This document shows, piece by piece, positions 37,401-45,765 of a stretch of 64,000 bases of DNA. The notes under the pieces are model-generated. The model was not told where the DNA came from. It did no database searches and saw nothing but the letters and a program-made list of their open reading frames with translations. This DNA comes from Bugula neritina. Taxonomy: Eukaryota > Bryozoa > Gymnolaemata > Cheilostomatida > Bugulidae. A program made the position numbers and the translations under genes. How positions within the stretch are numbered: position 1 is the first letter of the stretch; the number at the start of each line of letters is the position of its first letter. The stretch covers positions 10,671,133 to 10,735,132 of the forward strand of contig OZ037769.1 in the NCBI GenBank assembly GCA_964035545.1, written 5' to 3'.

Positions 37401-39858
37401 TTACGTTCCAGTTCTTCATAGAATGCAGGCTCATCTATAGCTGTGATACATACAATACGGTTGGTATATACAATACTGCGATACATACAATACTGCGATA
37501 CATGTACTTGTTTAGATGATGGTGGGTGACCACTAGCATTGCAAGCCAGCATTTTTCAAATAGATAAAGAATGAATGATTGATGACATAATGTGAATCTC
37601 AGTGATTGATCAAACCATATTATGAGCTGCTAAAAGGTAATAGTTTATTATTTTACACTGGAGCTGTGAGTGTATACAATGTTAACAAGATACTTAAGTA
37701 ACACTGTATACTGATTGCCAGACAGATTCAATGTTAGTAAATATCTAATCGATGTAACAGTTACAAAAGCACATCTCTCAGCCATCTCACTGTGAGACAA
37801 GGAAATAGGTAGAGTTTGTATATTATAAGCCAAGTAGCAGATGTAGCACAACAATAAGTCATTAGTTATCAAGTGGAAACTTAATTACAGCAGATTTATA
37901 TCAAAAGTGATTTCAGTTACAAAATTTGACATCTACTGTGTATCAGATAATTAGAGCGATACAGGATCAGGATTAGTCATTAGATATAGATATTACATTT
38001 GAATTGTATGTTAAGTGATTGGAAGTGAATTTGAATGGTTTTGCTATACTAAAAGAGCTGTAGCTAATGCATATTGCACAGGCAACTTACATACTTCTCT
38101 TTAATAAATATTGACACAACAGGAATTAGAAATATGACATGCTCAGTCAAGTTGATCCAACTAAGTAACCTGAGAGAAAAGTACTTAAGAGTAAGCTAGA
38201 GGGTAGCCTGTGTTACTCACCCAACAGTTGTCCGACAGACCCGTAATTCCCCTGCACCTTCTCGAAAGCAGAGGCTATCTTTTGAGCTTCTTCCACTGTC
38301 TCTTGAAGAACATTTCGCTGTGAGTCATTGGCAAGGAAGTTAGCAGTGTCAGTGACAAGCGCCTCTACGCGGGTGGTCTCGAAGCTGGTCAAGGTGCCAC
38401 TCAGCTCGTCAACCACCTCCCTCTCATTACACGTGTTGTTGGAGAGACACACCACACCCTAGACACACAACATGGCGGCTGTGAAGTCTTGAAACGGCAA
38501 AATACACAATAGTGGAAGGTGAGGGCGTGAGAAGCGTGATTGACTATTATATACAGATAAATTTTACAACATCCTAGAGCACCTTCTGCCGAGTGTCAAT
38601 TTGGTGGCAACAAACACATTACAGGTTATGACAGTTGGAAGAAATGGCACCAACATCAACTACCTGTACTGGATAGTTACACAAAACTGTGCACTTTGAA
38701 AGTTGGTTACTGGCTGTGTAACATAGTGCAGGTATGAACTGAGGTTGCATAAGCCTGGGCAGCCAAGTCAGCAACCAGGCAGTCAGCTAACCTCAAGACA
38801 GCACTTTGACATCAGCACATTATTCTATTGTTTCTATTTATTCATCTACAGTGCCAATATCAATGGCACAATAGACTGTAAACAATGAGCACCTATACAC
38901 ACATATATTATATATATGGATTATTATGTATAGAATTCTATTGAAAATCATTCATCAGGTCAATAGCCAGAGTGGAAAAACTTTAGCCGGACTTATTTGC
39001 CCAATGACTGTGTGAGATGGAGTCTTGCTTTTATAACCAATAATGATGACCTACCTCAGGTTCAACAACATCATACACTCAGAAATACAATCTGACTTCT
39101 CATATATATAAACACATATTACATCACAGCACCTCACTATTCTAGATTGTATTATATAGGTTACTATATATACCCTACTCCTAACTATTCACTACGGGCT
39201 AGGGGTATGTATATACATATACCCCACACTATATAGTACTATACGATATTATATTATACTATACTATATTATACTATATTATATTATACTATGTTATACT
39301 ATATTATATTATATTATATCATACTATATTACAGACATTATTGAGTATTAAATTACACCATGCACACATGTAAAACTGTCAGTCTAACCAGGCATATATT
39401 AAATAAAAGAAGCACAGAAAATAGACCGACTGTGGAGTACTAGACTGTGGAGTACTAGACTGTGGAGTACTAGACTGTGGAGTACTACACTGTGGAGTAC
39501 TAGACTGTGAAGTACTAGACTGTGGAGTACTAGACTGTGGAGTACTAGACTGTGGAGTACTAGACTGTGGAGTACTAGACTGTGGAGTACTGGACTGTGG
39601 ACAGCAAGTTTCGAGGAGTACCTGGAAGAAGGGTAGGAGTCCAGCTGACGGCATGGGTTTGTTGTGGAAGTGACACTCTGGTTTGTGTTCTACGAGGGAT
39701 TGTCTGCTCCTGACGGCAGCCAGAATTATAAAGAGCACGAGTGGCCACACTATCTCTATAGCAATTCTGAATGGAGATCTTCTGAGTAGGAGGAAGTTCT
39801 TCCACGTGAGAAGGTAGTACTGACGAGCCAGCTTTTTCATGGTCTCGCAGGCACCCAT
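5001..39858 (-). CDS. ABCA1-like: ABCA1/ABCA4/ABCA7-clade full ABC transporter, 43 coding exons
   Basis: Predicted membrane lipid transporter of ABC subfamily A: two halves, each a membrane domain with a large extracellular loop followed by a cytosolic ATPase. The 43 coding exons sum to 7,527 nt (2,508 residues plus stop), and every junction keeps phase. The start is the ATG at 39858 ([13 protein letters not shown]), followed by a first membrane helix and the family stretch [13 protein letters not shown]. The stop is TAA at 5001-5003. Both nucleotide-binding domains have complete Walker A, signature, Walker B and H-loop motifs, so both look catalytically competent. Human ABCA1 and ABCA4 are about 2,260-2,270 residues; the excess here lies mainly in the first extracellular loop. 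Clade ABCA1/A4/A7 is supported by many long matches, but I cannot choose one vertebrate orthologue. The 5' UTR and promoter are not located: immediately upstream is an acceptor-like TATTATAG and repeat. Exons are itemised in the domain entries. Confidence 0.93.
6667..6780. repeat. 36-bp tandem repeat, 3 copies
   Basis: Three near-identical 36-bp units containing CGTGTATACAATATGTATA, ending next to the donor of ABCA exon 39. Confidence 0.85.
7495..7703. repeat. about 25-bp AT-rich minisatellite, about 8 copies
   Basis: Units of the type ACTATATACTGTATGTACTT fill the short intron between ABCA exons 37 and 38, leaving little other intron sequence. Confidence 0.85.
7704..13368 (-). CDS. ABCA1-like: ABCA exons 28-37: membrane domain 2 and extracellular domain 2
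   Basis: Exons 13122..13368, 12378..12565, 12128..12263, 11612..11780, 11195..11362, 10540..10668, 9716..9934, 8794..8928, 8210..8328, 7704..7879 (residues about 1596-2158). Exon 28 has helix 7 and [12 protein letters not shown]. Exons 29/30 carry the Cys-rich [14 protein letters not shown]. Exon 32 has [16 protein letters not shown] and ITAINHP-type sequence ([11 protein letters not shown]). Exon 33 has [20 protein letters not shown]. Exon 34 has [20 protein letters not shown]. Exon 36 has [13 protein letters not shown]. All are ABCA hallmarks. Exon 36 was ended at GTACGT, eight bases before an alternative, because only that donor keeps phase. Confidence 0.92.
9951..10125. repeat. degenerate GTACGTGTACA-type repeat
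   Basis: Irregular repeats of GTACRTRTACAGTG type just upstream (in transcript sense) of ABCA exon 34. Confidence 0.7.
10965..11190. repeat. 22-bp minisatellite (AATACAATGTAGAATA core)
   Basis: About eight copies of an AT-rich unit, the last abutting the donor of ABCA exon 32. Confidence 0.85.
12683..13035. repeat. compound trinucleotide repeat (TAC/TGC)n
   Basis: About 350 bp of ACT, GCT and GCC triplets. It is open in several frames on both strands, encoding poly-Ser/Thr/Ala/Val by composition only, so those frames are not treated as genes. It lies in ABCA intron 28. Confidence 0.92.
13730..15057 (-). CDS. ABCA1-like: ABCA exons 25-27: cytosolic linker between halves
   Basis: Exons 14855..15057, 14064..14127 and 13730..13870 (residues about 1460-1596). 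The sequence is hydrophilic. Exon 25 is basic ([18 protein letters not shown]), and exons 26-27 are acidic ([21 protein letters not shown]). In vertebrate ABCA1/A4 the corresponding linker is a variable, phosphorylatable regulatory region. Exon 26 has only 64 nt. Splice phases 1-0-1-1 are continuous. Confidence 0.85.
14384..14824. repeat. 27-bp minisatellite, about 16 copies
   Basis: The unit contains TATTACTAGGTAGTTATCAG followed by TACACAG. It ends about 30 bp from the donor of ABCA exon 25. Confidence 0.9.
15519..21673 (-). CDS. ABCA1-like: ABCA exons 18-24: nucleotide-binding domain 1
   Basis: Exons 21517..21673, 21007..21161, 20193..20398, 19467..19573, 18727..18890, 17613..17761, 15519..15650 (residues about 1104-1460). 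Walker A is [10 protein letters not shown] in exon 19. The Q-loop is [13 protein letters not shown] in exon 20. The signature [10 protein letters not shown] spans exons 20/21. Walker B and D-loop [16 protein letters not shown] are in exon 21. The H-loop [11 protein letters not shown] is in exon 22. Exon 24 encodes [16 protein letters not shown], the C-terminal regulatory segment of NBD1. The exon 20 donor was set at GTGCGT because only that site restores the LSGG signature in phase. Exon 21 ends in a tandemly duplicated donor (see findings). Confidence 0.93.
15697..17540. repeat. 1.85 kb satellite of a 13-bp unit
   Basis: About 140 tandem copies of AATATAGTAYAGT fill most of the intron between ABCA exons 23 and 24. 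Variants are mainly TATAGT/TACAGT and a few AGCAATA. Minus-strand open frames of up to 436 codons result from the unit lacking stops in every frame and are not coding. Confidence 0.96.
18028..18348. mobile_element. non-autonomous hAT-type DNA transposon (321 bp)
   Basis: The left end CAGGGCTGTCCAAC and the right end (read inward on the other strand) CAGGGGTGTCCAGC form hAT-like terminal inverted repeats. They are flanked by a perfect 8-bp direct repeat GTCTATAC at 18020-18027 and 18349-18356, the target-site length of hAT elements. Subterminal TGTGGCCC motifs recur on the plus strand. No transposase frame is present, so it would depend on a transposase in trans. It sits in ABCA intron 22. Confidence 0.9.
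18357..18716. repeat. 32-bp minisatellite, about 11 copies
   Basis: Units containing GACTAGCAGTATATTAAAGT plus an ATAATATAAATA tail. The array begins next to the hAT target duplication and ends near the donor of ABCA exon 22. Confidence 0.9.
19596..19622. repeat. (ACATT)n microsatellite
   Basis: About five copies of a pentanucleotide about 20 bp upstream, in transcript sense, of the exon 21 acceptor. Confidence 0.8.
20754..21000. repeat. degenerate TAGCATATAGTGTA repeat
   Basis: Irregular 14-15 bp AT-rich units adjoining the donor of ABCA exon 19. Confidence 0.75.
21200..21412 (+). mobile_element. tRNA-derived SINE, copy 1
   Basis: The 5' part resembles a tRNA: an A-box-like TGGTCTATTGGTTAGAGC, then an anticodon-arm-like palindrome (GCGCTGACTT with AAGTCAGCGC), and a degenerate B box. 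The body holds TGGTAATGTTAGGAAGGGC, resembling a conserved body segment I recall from animal SINEs. It shares this body and AGTCCTTAGCCTGC with the copy near 46.0 kb. It lies in ABCA intron 18. The 3' boundary is uncertain. Confidence 0.7.
21922..22007. repeat. 43-bp tandem duplication
   Basis: Two identical copies, each starting CCCATTGCTAGCAATCTTAG, in ABCA intron 17. Confidence 0.95.
22076..28770 (-). CDS. ABCA1-like: ABCA exons 14-17: membrane domain 1 (helices 2-6)
   Basis: Exons 28621..28770, 28174..28378, 22334..22571 and 22076..22225, residues about 857-1104. Exon 14 starts [13 protein letters not shown] and contains a helix ([20 protein letters not shown]). Exon 15 has [15 protein letters not shown], the coupling segment typical of ABCA proteins. 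Exon 16 has [20 protein letters not shown] and [13 protein letters not shown], both near-invariant family stretches. Exon 17 has [19 protein letters not shown], leading to NBD1. The intron between exons 15 and 16 is 5.6 kb, almost entirely (TCAC)n. Confidence 0.93.
22796..28119. repeat. (TCAC)n mega-microsatellite, 5.3 kb
   Basis: Nearly perfect tetranucleotide array filling the intron between ABCA exons 15 and 16. One small irregularity lies near 23735. A degenerate CA/CCA-rich core spans about 25110-25940, with perfect blocks on both sides. The plus strand lacks G and TAA, so it stays open for 1,787 codons (LTHS repeats). This is compositional, not a gene. On the transcript strand the unit reads GTGA. 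Confidence 0.97.
28382..28557. repeat. diverged about 64-bp direct duplication
   Basis: 28382-28445 and 28494-28557 are similar (shared CATAGCA, TTTGGTGT, ATGCCCCA and AGCTAAT), about 112 bp apart, in ABCA intron 14. Confidence 0.7.
29081..39858 (-). CDS. ABCA1-like: ABCA exons 1-13: first membrane helix and extracellular domain 1
   Basis: Exons in transcript order: 39622..39858, 38221..38458, 37244..37440, 36640..36757, 35051..35238, 33436..33957, 32430..32590, 32147..32194, 31391..31541, 30835..30961, 30051..30288, 29757..29943, 29081..29236. They encode residues 1-856. Exon 1 joins exon 2 as [13 protein letters not shown], matching the ABCA1/A4 pattern. Exon 9 carries [17 protein letters not shown], exon 12 carries [13 protein letters not shown], and exon 13 carries the conserved [13 protein letters not shown]. 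Many N-x-S/T sequons fit an extracellular loop. Exon 6 is unusually long (522 nt) and exon 8 very short (48 nt, encoding the acidic [15 protein letters not shown]). Exon 8 is the least certain: an alternative acceptor 35 nt upstream breaks phase. Confidence 0.88.
29264..29470. repeat. 19-bp minisatellite
   Basis: About ten copies of TAAACTAACTACTACCTAG in ABCA intron 12. Confidence 0.9.
31585..31785. repeat. 21-bp minisatellite
   Basis: Nine or so units of TCACTACAGTATACAATGTAG with an alternating variant (ACATATCTGC). The period is a multiple of three, so both strands read through. It lies upstream (transcript sense) of ABCA exon 9. Confidence 0.88.
31925..32085. repeat. about 26-bp AT-rich repeat
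   Basis: Five or so units built from TATATTACATCTAATATATA in ABCA intron 8. Confidence 0.8.
33963..34243. repeat. 15-bp minisatellite abutting ABCA exon 6
   Basis: About 18 copies of ACACAGCAGACGTAC start within 10 bp of the exon 6 acceptor. The 15-bp period keeps the minus-strand frame open into exon 6. Confidence 0.92.
34270..34941. repeat. 25-bp minisatellite, about 27 copies
   Basis: Highly homogeneous array with core GGACACAGTGTAAACTGTCA followed by CACCT, in ABCA intron 5. Variants are mostly G/A at one position. Confidence 0.96.
35836..36146. repeat. 22-bp minisatellite, about 14 copies
   Basis: Units with TATTACTAGCTATGTTATAC in ABCA intron 4. Confidence 0.93.
39233..39335. repeat. 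(TATTATACTA)-type AT repeat
   Basis: Low-complexity AT tract in ABCA intron 1. Confidence 0.75.
39428..39600. repeat. 15-bp minisatellite next to the ABCA exon 1 donor
   Basis: About 11 copies of CTGTGGAGTACTAGA starting about 20 bp into intron 1. The array is in frame with exon 1 read-through. Confidence 0.93.
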
Positions 39859-39864
39859 TATGGT

Positions 39865-40215
39865 GTGATACTATAATACAATGTAATACTGTGCAATACA
39901 GTGTAGTACTGTGCAATACAATGTAGTAATGTAAAATACAATATAATACTGTAAGATACAGTAAAATGCTGTACAATACAGTAAAATATATTACATCACA
40001 GTGTAATACAGTGCAATACAGTACAATACTGTATAAATACAGCGCAGTACTGTACAATGCAGTGCAATAAAGTACAATACACTGCAATACAGTGTAGTGC
40101 AGTGCAATACACTACAATATTGTGCAATACAGCGTAATGCAGTGCAATACACTACAATACACTGCAATACAGTATAATGCAGTGCAATACACTACAATAT
40201 TGTACAATACAGTGC
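39865..40215. repeat. degenerate CAATACAGTGCAATACA repeat upstream of the ABCA start
   Basis: Irregular 10-15 bp units immediately 5' of the start codon in transcript sense. A TATTATAG acceptor-like site lies just before the ATG, so the true 5' UTR may be on an upstream exon. Confidence 0.75.
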
Positions 40216-42414
40216 AATGCAGTTGGCTAGAGTATGAAGTTTGCCAGTAATAGCCAAGACTAGAGGATAGAGTATGTCACAGACTGGATAGCTGGTAGAC
40301 TATGAAGTACATAAAATTAACAAATCAGGAGAACTTTACACTTTAATTAAACACTTTTTAAACCTGAATGTAGTAACTTATGACAGAAAAAAAATCAAGC
40401 AATCTAGAAAAATAACTAAAATACTTATCAGAAGTAGAGTTTACAAAACCAAAGAAGTAGTAGGCTGAACACTTGGTAAAATTGTTAATAAAATAAAATT
40501 AAAAGATTAACTCCATGTTGAATAAAGCTAAATAAATGAACAAGCTTAACCATATATAAACTCATCAAACGCTGGATTTGCTTCAAAATACCAACAGATT
40601 CCAATTGTGATTAGTGAAAGTAACGGTGACTTACCTTGATGATTAGTGAAAGTAATGGAACAATATCAGGTTTAGATCTGTTGCCATGTCATAAACTTAA
40701 AGTTTCTTTTTCCCCTATCTATTCGACTATAAAAGATGAAGAAACTACAATTAAAACTTTCATCCATGATAAATACAACATCTAACAGAGTTTAAATTAG
40801 AGCCAACAGCCCAAACTAAAACTTCCAGTGGAAGTCTGTCGAATTAACAATCTTGAAAAGTTTAATAAAACTATCTAGTAACAGATAGATTTATTAATTA
40901 TTTGTGTAGTGAGACTTTAGTTTACTATTCCATTGAGACCACAATAGCAGGTTACATCATAGGAACTACTCGACATTACTTTTTGTTCAAAGTCAAGGAA
41001 CTTTACTGAGTGCCCTCTGGTGAATGTAAATCAACATGATGCAATATTATAAACAATCTCAGTTAGCATTCTCTCAGGAGTTGCAACAAAAACTTCAAGT
41101 TTCAGTAAAAGAGTCCAATGAAATCGTTATGACAAATATTTTGGATTACAGTAAGTTTTCTGACTATTGCTTCAATGGGTGGTTCTGCACAAATCTGCGA
41201 TACTCCACAGATTTGCAGCAATACTTTCACAGGTTATAGCGCTACAACTGTAACACTCAAACTTATTCTGGTGCAACTTTAAAATTAAGCAAGTATACAA
41301 ATGTCTCATGATCATTATTTGCAATTTAATTTTTGAAAAATGTATATATCAACTGTACATACTAATTGAAATATAAGTTTATAGTTATATAATGACACGT
41401 ACTTCTCATTACTATTTACATACATAAATTTTGAGATTTGCTATAGATATGAATAATACAGTATTATAACATATTATATTATAGTAAAAATAGTCTGTTT
41501 TGATGGGTTAATTCCAAGTTTTTTAATGTTTGCTAGGCAAAAATAAGCAAGCTATGATATGTGAAAAATGATATATATGTGTATATACTCCTAAAATTAG
41601 ATAACCTGACTAGCAGCTTAGTTCTGTAATATATTTGTTAACCACTATAAACTCATATTCCAATTGGTGGCTTGTCATTCATTCTTATGCAAACTGTTTA
41701 TTTGCCAATTAGTACCACAGGACCAGTTGTCATTGTATTTACCCATTCCTGTTTTTACTTGTTAGTCAGTTGCCTGCTAGTGTTCTAAGAGAAATAAACC
41801 TTAATATCAATAATTGAGATTTGAGTAATACTACAACCTAAACTTAAACAGTGAATAAGTAAAAAAAATTTTTAAAACTCATCCTGCAAATTGCCGACTA
41901 AAATTTAGTCACTGCTAACTAAATCCAATGCTGTTGATAACAATTAACATTTAAATACAATGTTAATTACTATTAGTAATAAACATACTCAATTAGTCAA
42001 TATGATAGATATAGTTACACTTACAAGACTCATACTATTACTATTAGTAATAGTCTATTACAGTAATAGTAATAGACATATCCACATAGTGATAAATTTA
42101 TACGACTACTTATAGTTCAATAGTATAAATACTATACACTTGAAGTATATTAAACAAAAATAGTATTATAAGTATTAGTATTATTTTCATTGTATAATCC
42201 TAAATGCGGGCTGTCTCAGTCTGTGATTATCCTAATGACAATCATTATCATCATGATATTGTAATTGAGATTCATAGTGATACTCATATTATTACTGCTA
42301 TTGGTATTAAATTTAATCAATAATTAATATTATCATTATATTTATATTCACTATTACATTTACTATTACTATTAGTATTACTAATCACTAATGAGTAATG
42401 ACAATCACAATGAC

Positions 42415-42570
42415 AATGTGATGCTAATACTAATAGTAATAGTAATAGTAATACTAATAGTAATACTGAGTAATTACTAATACTAATAGTAATAGTAATA
42501 GTAGGACCTTCTAATAGTAATACTAATAGTAATACTAATACTAATAGTAATACTAATACTAATAGTAAGT
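42415..42570. repeat. (AATACTAATAGT)-type AT-rich repeat
   Basis: Irregular TAATAGTAATAC units, interrupted once by GGACCTTC. Confidence 0.8.
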
Positions 42571-43922
42571 AGCTGTAGTCAGTAGTGTTTCTAAATTATA
42601 AAATTAGATTTAGTGATTGGTCTTACTGTTTTAGTCGTGTCGGTAAAGTAATAGTTTTACTTAGAGACACAATTCGTTATTTATATAATTATCGTATGCT
42701 CAAAATGAGAATAACATTAACTGGTGAAACGTTGGTTTCAGAAGTAGTCAGCAGAACCGATATCAATCGCAATGAGCTTATTTATTTCGCAAGTTTTCGG
42801 TCGAGATGATGATCTCAAAATATCTTTTCCAGTTCAATGAACTGAGCCGCGGGGTAGGGTTGACGTTTTGCTGGCCTATAACTTTCCTATACTCAAAAAC
42901 TGGAGCACGGTCTATTGTGCAGAGGCCCTTTGATAGTCACGTTAAATTTAACGAGTTTAAACACGTTTCACCAGAGGCCAAACAACTTACAGATTACGTA
43001 AGCTTAGAAAGGGAGGACAACTTTCTGTGAAACTATTTAATTATAAGAATTTAACTTGGATTACCTCACCAGTTTTCTAATAATTGACCTAATAAACCTA
43101 ATTACTACTATAATAGATGCATATAAATTCATATTTCCATTTAGCTCATTGCAGTAGTAAGTAGTAACTATATACGAATATAAGTATACAATATATAGGA
43201 AATAACCAGTCAATGTTTCAAATATCTTGTAAATGTGCTTTCACCTTTTTGAGACCCATGGGCCAAAACCTTGGCTCAGATTGTACCTAAACTCTAGCTC
43301 TTACAAATTATAGAAAAGTTTCTACCGGCTCTCATTATTCAATTCGTGATGTTCATTTTACTTTTGGATTTTCTTCTGTAGCATTATCAGCTAGTGCGTA
43401 CATATATTTTGTTTTTAAGCGTTCTAGCGGTCTTGACTCTTGTGACAATAACAAAATTATAATATCAAAAGTTGAATATGCTTATTGAGGGATTTTGTGC
43501 ATTAATTTATGGCTTTTATTTTGCAGCATTTGATTTTCTAATTGCATTATATTATAGTACTACATCAAATCAAAACTAAGTTATAATGATTAAAATTGAG
43601 AAAGCACAAAATATACATCATTTTATATAAGCTATATGTAGCAAATGTTTGACTATAAAATAATATAATTTAAATTAGTATGTATAATGAAGATACCTAA
43701 CTAATTACCATTAAATCACAATATTATAATGTTTATGAGTATTTGTAAATTAAAAACATTGACAGCTGTTATATTGTAGTTACTACATAAAACGTTGTGA
43801 CTTGTAGTTTGTATGTGCAAAGCAAGAATTCGACGAAGATAAAGACGATGCAGGCAGCAGCCTTTTTTACATTATGCTGTCCAAAAATTGCGACAGATAA
43901 CAGACGGTTTCACGCGTTATTC

Positions 43923-43942
43923 TCACGTGATAGTCATGTGAC
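43923..43942. promoter_or_regulatory. two adjacent E-box-like sites
   Basis: TCACGTGA (43923-43930) and TCATGTGAC (43934-43942) lie 3 bp apart, resembling bHLH-Zip sites. They are 1.8 kb upstream of the Mpo1-like start codon; the target gene is unknown. Confidence 0.25.
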
Positions 43943-44139
43943 CACTTTACCTCTGCCCGTTGCAAAATCTTCATTTCATAATCATACTGAAACACAGATT
44001 GAAATCTTTTCTGAACATTTACAATTTGGTCAAAAAATATTTTAGTTGATTAGTTTTAATTTTTTTAATGTCTCAGAATCTAGATATTTTTATCAACTTG
44101 CAAACTATCGTCGACCAAGTGACTATGACTATAGCTGCT

Positions 44140-44445
44140 GTTTGTGTTACTGTTACAGTTTGAGTTACTGTTAGTGTTACTGTTAGACTTAGACTTATAG
44201 TTATAGTTATAGTTATTCTAACTTTTAGAGTTAGAGTTACAGTCAGTGTTACTCTTACTCATTGACTTGCTGTTAGACTTAGTGGTTACTATAAATATGA
44301 GTAGTACTAGTAGTAGTACGACGACAATTACTAGTGCTACTACTACTAGTACTACTACTAGTGCTGCTGCTACTACTAGTACCACTACTACTACCACCGG
44401 TAACAGTAGTACTAGTAGTAGTAGTAGCAGCAGTAGTAGTTCAGT
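44140..44445. repeat. TTAGTGTTACTG-type repeat followed by an (ACT)n/(AGT)n palindromic tract
   Basis: Trinucleotide runs in both orientations (TACTACTAGT and AGTAGTAGTA) give several internal inverted repeats. The Ser/Thr- or Val/Leu-rich frames are compositional. Confidence 0.85.
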
Positions 44446-45765
44446 AACAGTTATACTTATTCTGTTATTCAGTATGAATATAACTGCAAGTATCAAGTAT
44501 GACTATAAATAATATCTATAATGTTATAATATTGGTAGCGGTAGTAATTTGTAGATGTAGTATTAGTTGTAGTTGTAATTACAGTTACTCTTAGTGTTAG
44601 TTTACTGTTAATGTAACTACCAGGTTATGTGATAGTAATAACTAATATTGCTATCAATAGTATTAGTAATAGTAATGCTTGTTTAGGTATTTAACTTATT
44701 TTGAAAACAATAGGAGAACTCGACCATCGTATATTGAGTGATATGCATATTGATATTTTACATTTAATTGATTGTTTTATTAAAAATTAAATGCTATGAA
44801 AATAATATAAGCTGGGTAAAAGTTAGTCAGTTTAGTTAAATTTCAGAATTTTATTCATTATTTAATTTAATTTCTTAATACTAACACTGACTATTGAAAT
44901 CAAGCCATGGTTCAAATAAAGCTTACCTATAGTTGACATAATATTTGATTTTGAAATTTCCAAGATACTACATGTGATGTTCATTCAATCGTGAACAAGT
45001 TATCATTCATAGTTATTTATTTGCACTTTTAGATGAGATAAAAGTTGAATTTTAATGGCTCGCATCTACATTGATTTAAAAAACACACTCACTATCTACA
45101 CACCTTCAGCAACTCAGATGAAACTAATGGATTGCCTAGTGTAGTTTTGACTAATTTATAAGTTATTAATATATTTGCATGTAATCAATAACTGTAGAAG
45201 TTTATATATGTAATATTTCATTAGAAATTTGAATACATAATCTAAGGTAAGCCGGGTGCTTTGTGTATTTAGCATTATTAGTTAAAATATATTAATATTT
45301 TAAGTTTAACGTATTTTAAAAATAGTATTTATTTCTGATCAATGAAAACTTCAATTAATAGTGAAATTAAGAACTACTGTTATGTAGATAACATATAAAT
45401 CAATGGTTTTCAACAATACTTTTAAATAAATATTAATGATACAATATATTATCTTTGAATGAGCTTTCCTGAATGCTGATTATAAATGCTACAAACTAAA
45501 TTAACAACATGAGACTTCAACTTGCTAAAATTTTGAAGATCTGTAGCATGTTTATCAGAGTTTCTAAGTCAAACCAGTCAATGTTATCAATCCAGCAAAA
45601 ACATCTAGGTGTCCAAACCACCAAGTACATAGGTCTGTGTCGACTTATACCCAACCTTGGAGGATATTGTACTGAAACTAAACTAGCCTATACTTTCTGG
45701 TATAATTGTACGTTTGGAACTGAAACAAAGTTAATATCTACTGTTGTGTTTTTGCAGCCTACACA

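Larger units (their letters stand above)
40216..45757. other. 5.5 kb region between the ABCA start and the Mpo1-like gene
   Basis: No conserved coding gene is recognised. A donor-like CATCAAG/GTAAGT on the minus strand at 40635 could end an ABCA 5' UTR exon. Simple repeats occur at 42415-42570 and 44140-44445. Locally less AT-rich stretches at 42600-43030 (with an ATTGG box near 42615) and 43800-43960 may be promoter or 5' UTR of either neighbour. Open frames here of up to 90 codons show no domain. Confidence 0.4.

Noticed and set aside
42585-43030. Two adjacent 74-codon plus-strand frames
   Set aside because: No domain; possibly promoter or leader sequence of the Mpo1-like gene, but no junction can be proven.
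43797-44045. 82-codon plus-strand frame
   Set aside because: No recognisable domain or splice partner; may be untranslated leader or chance.
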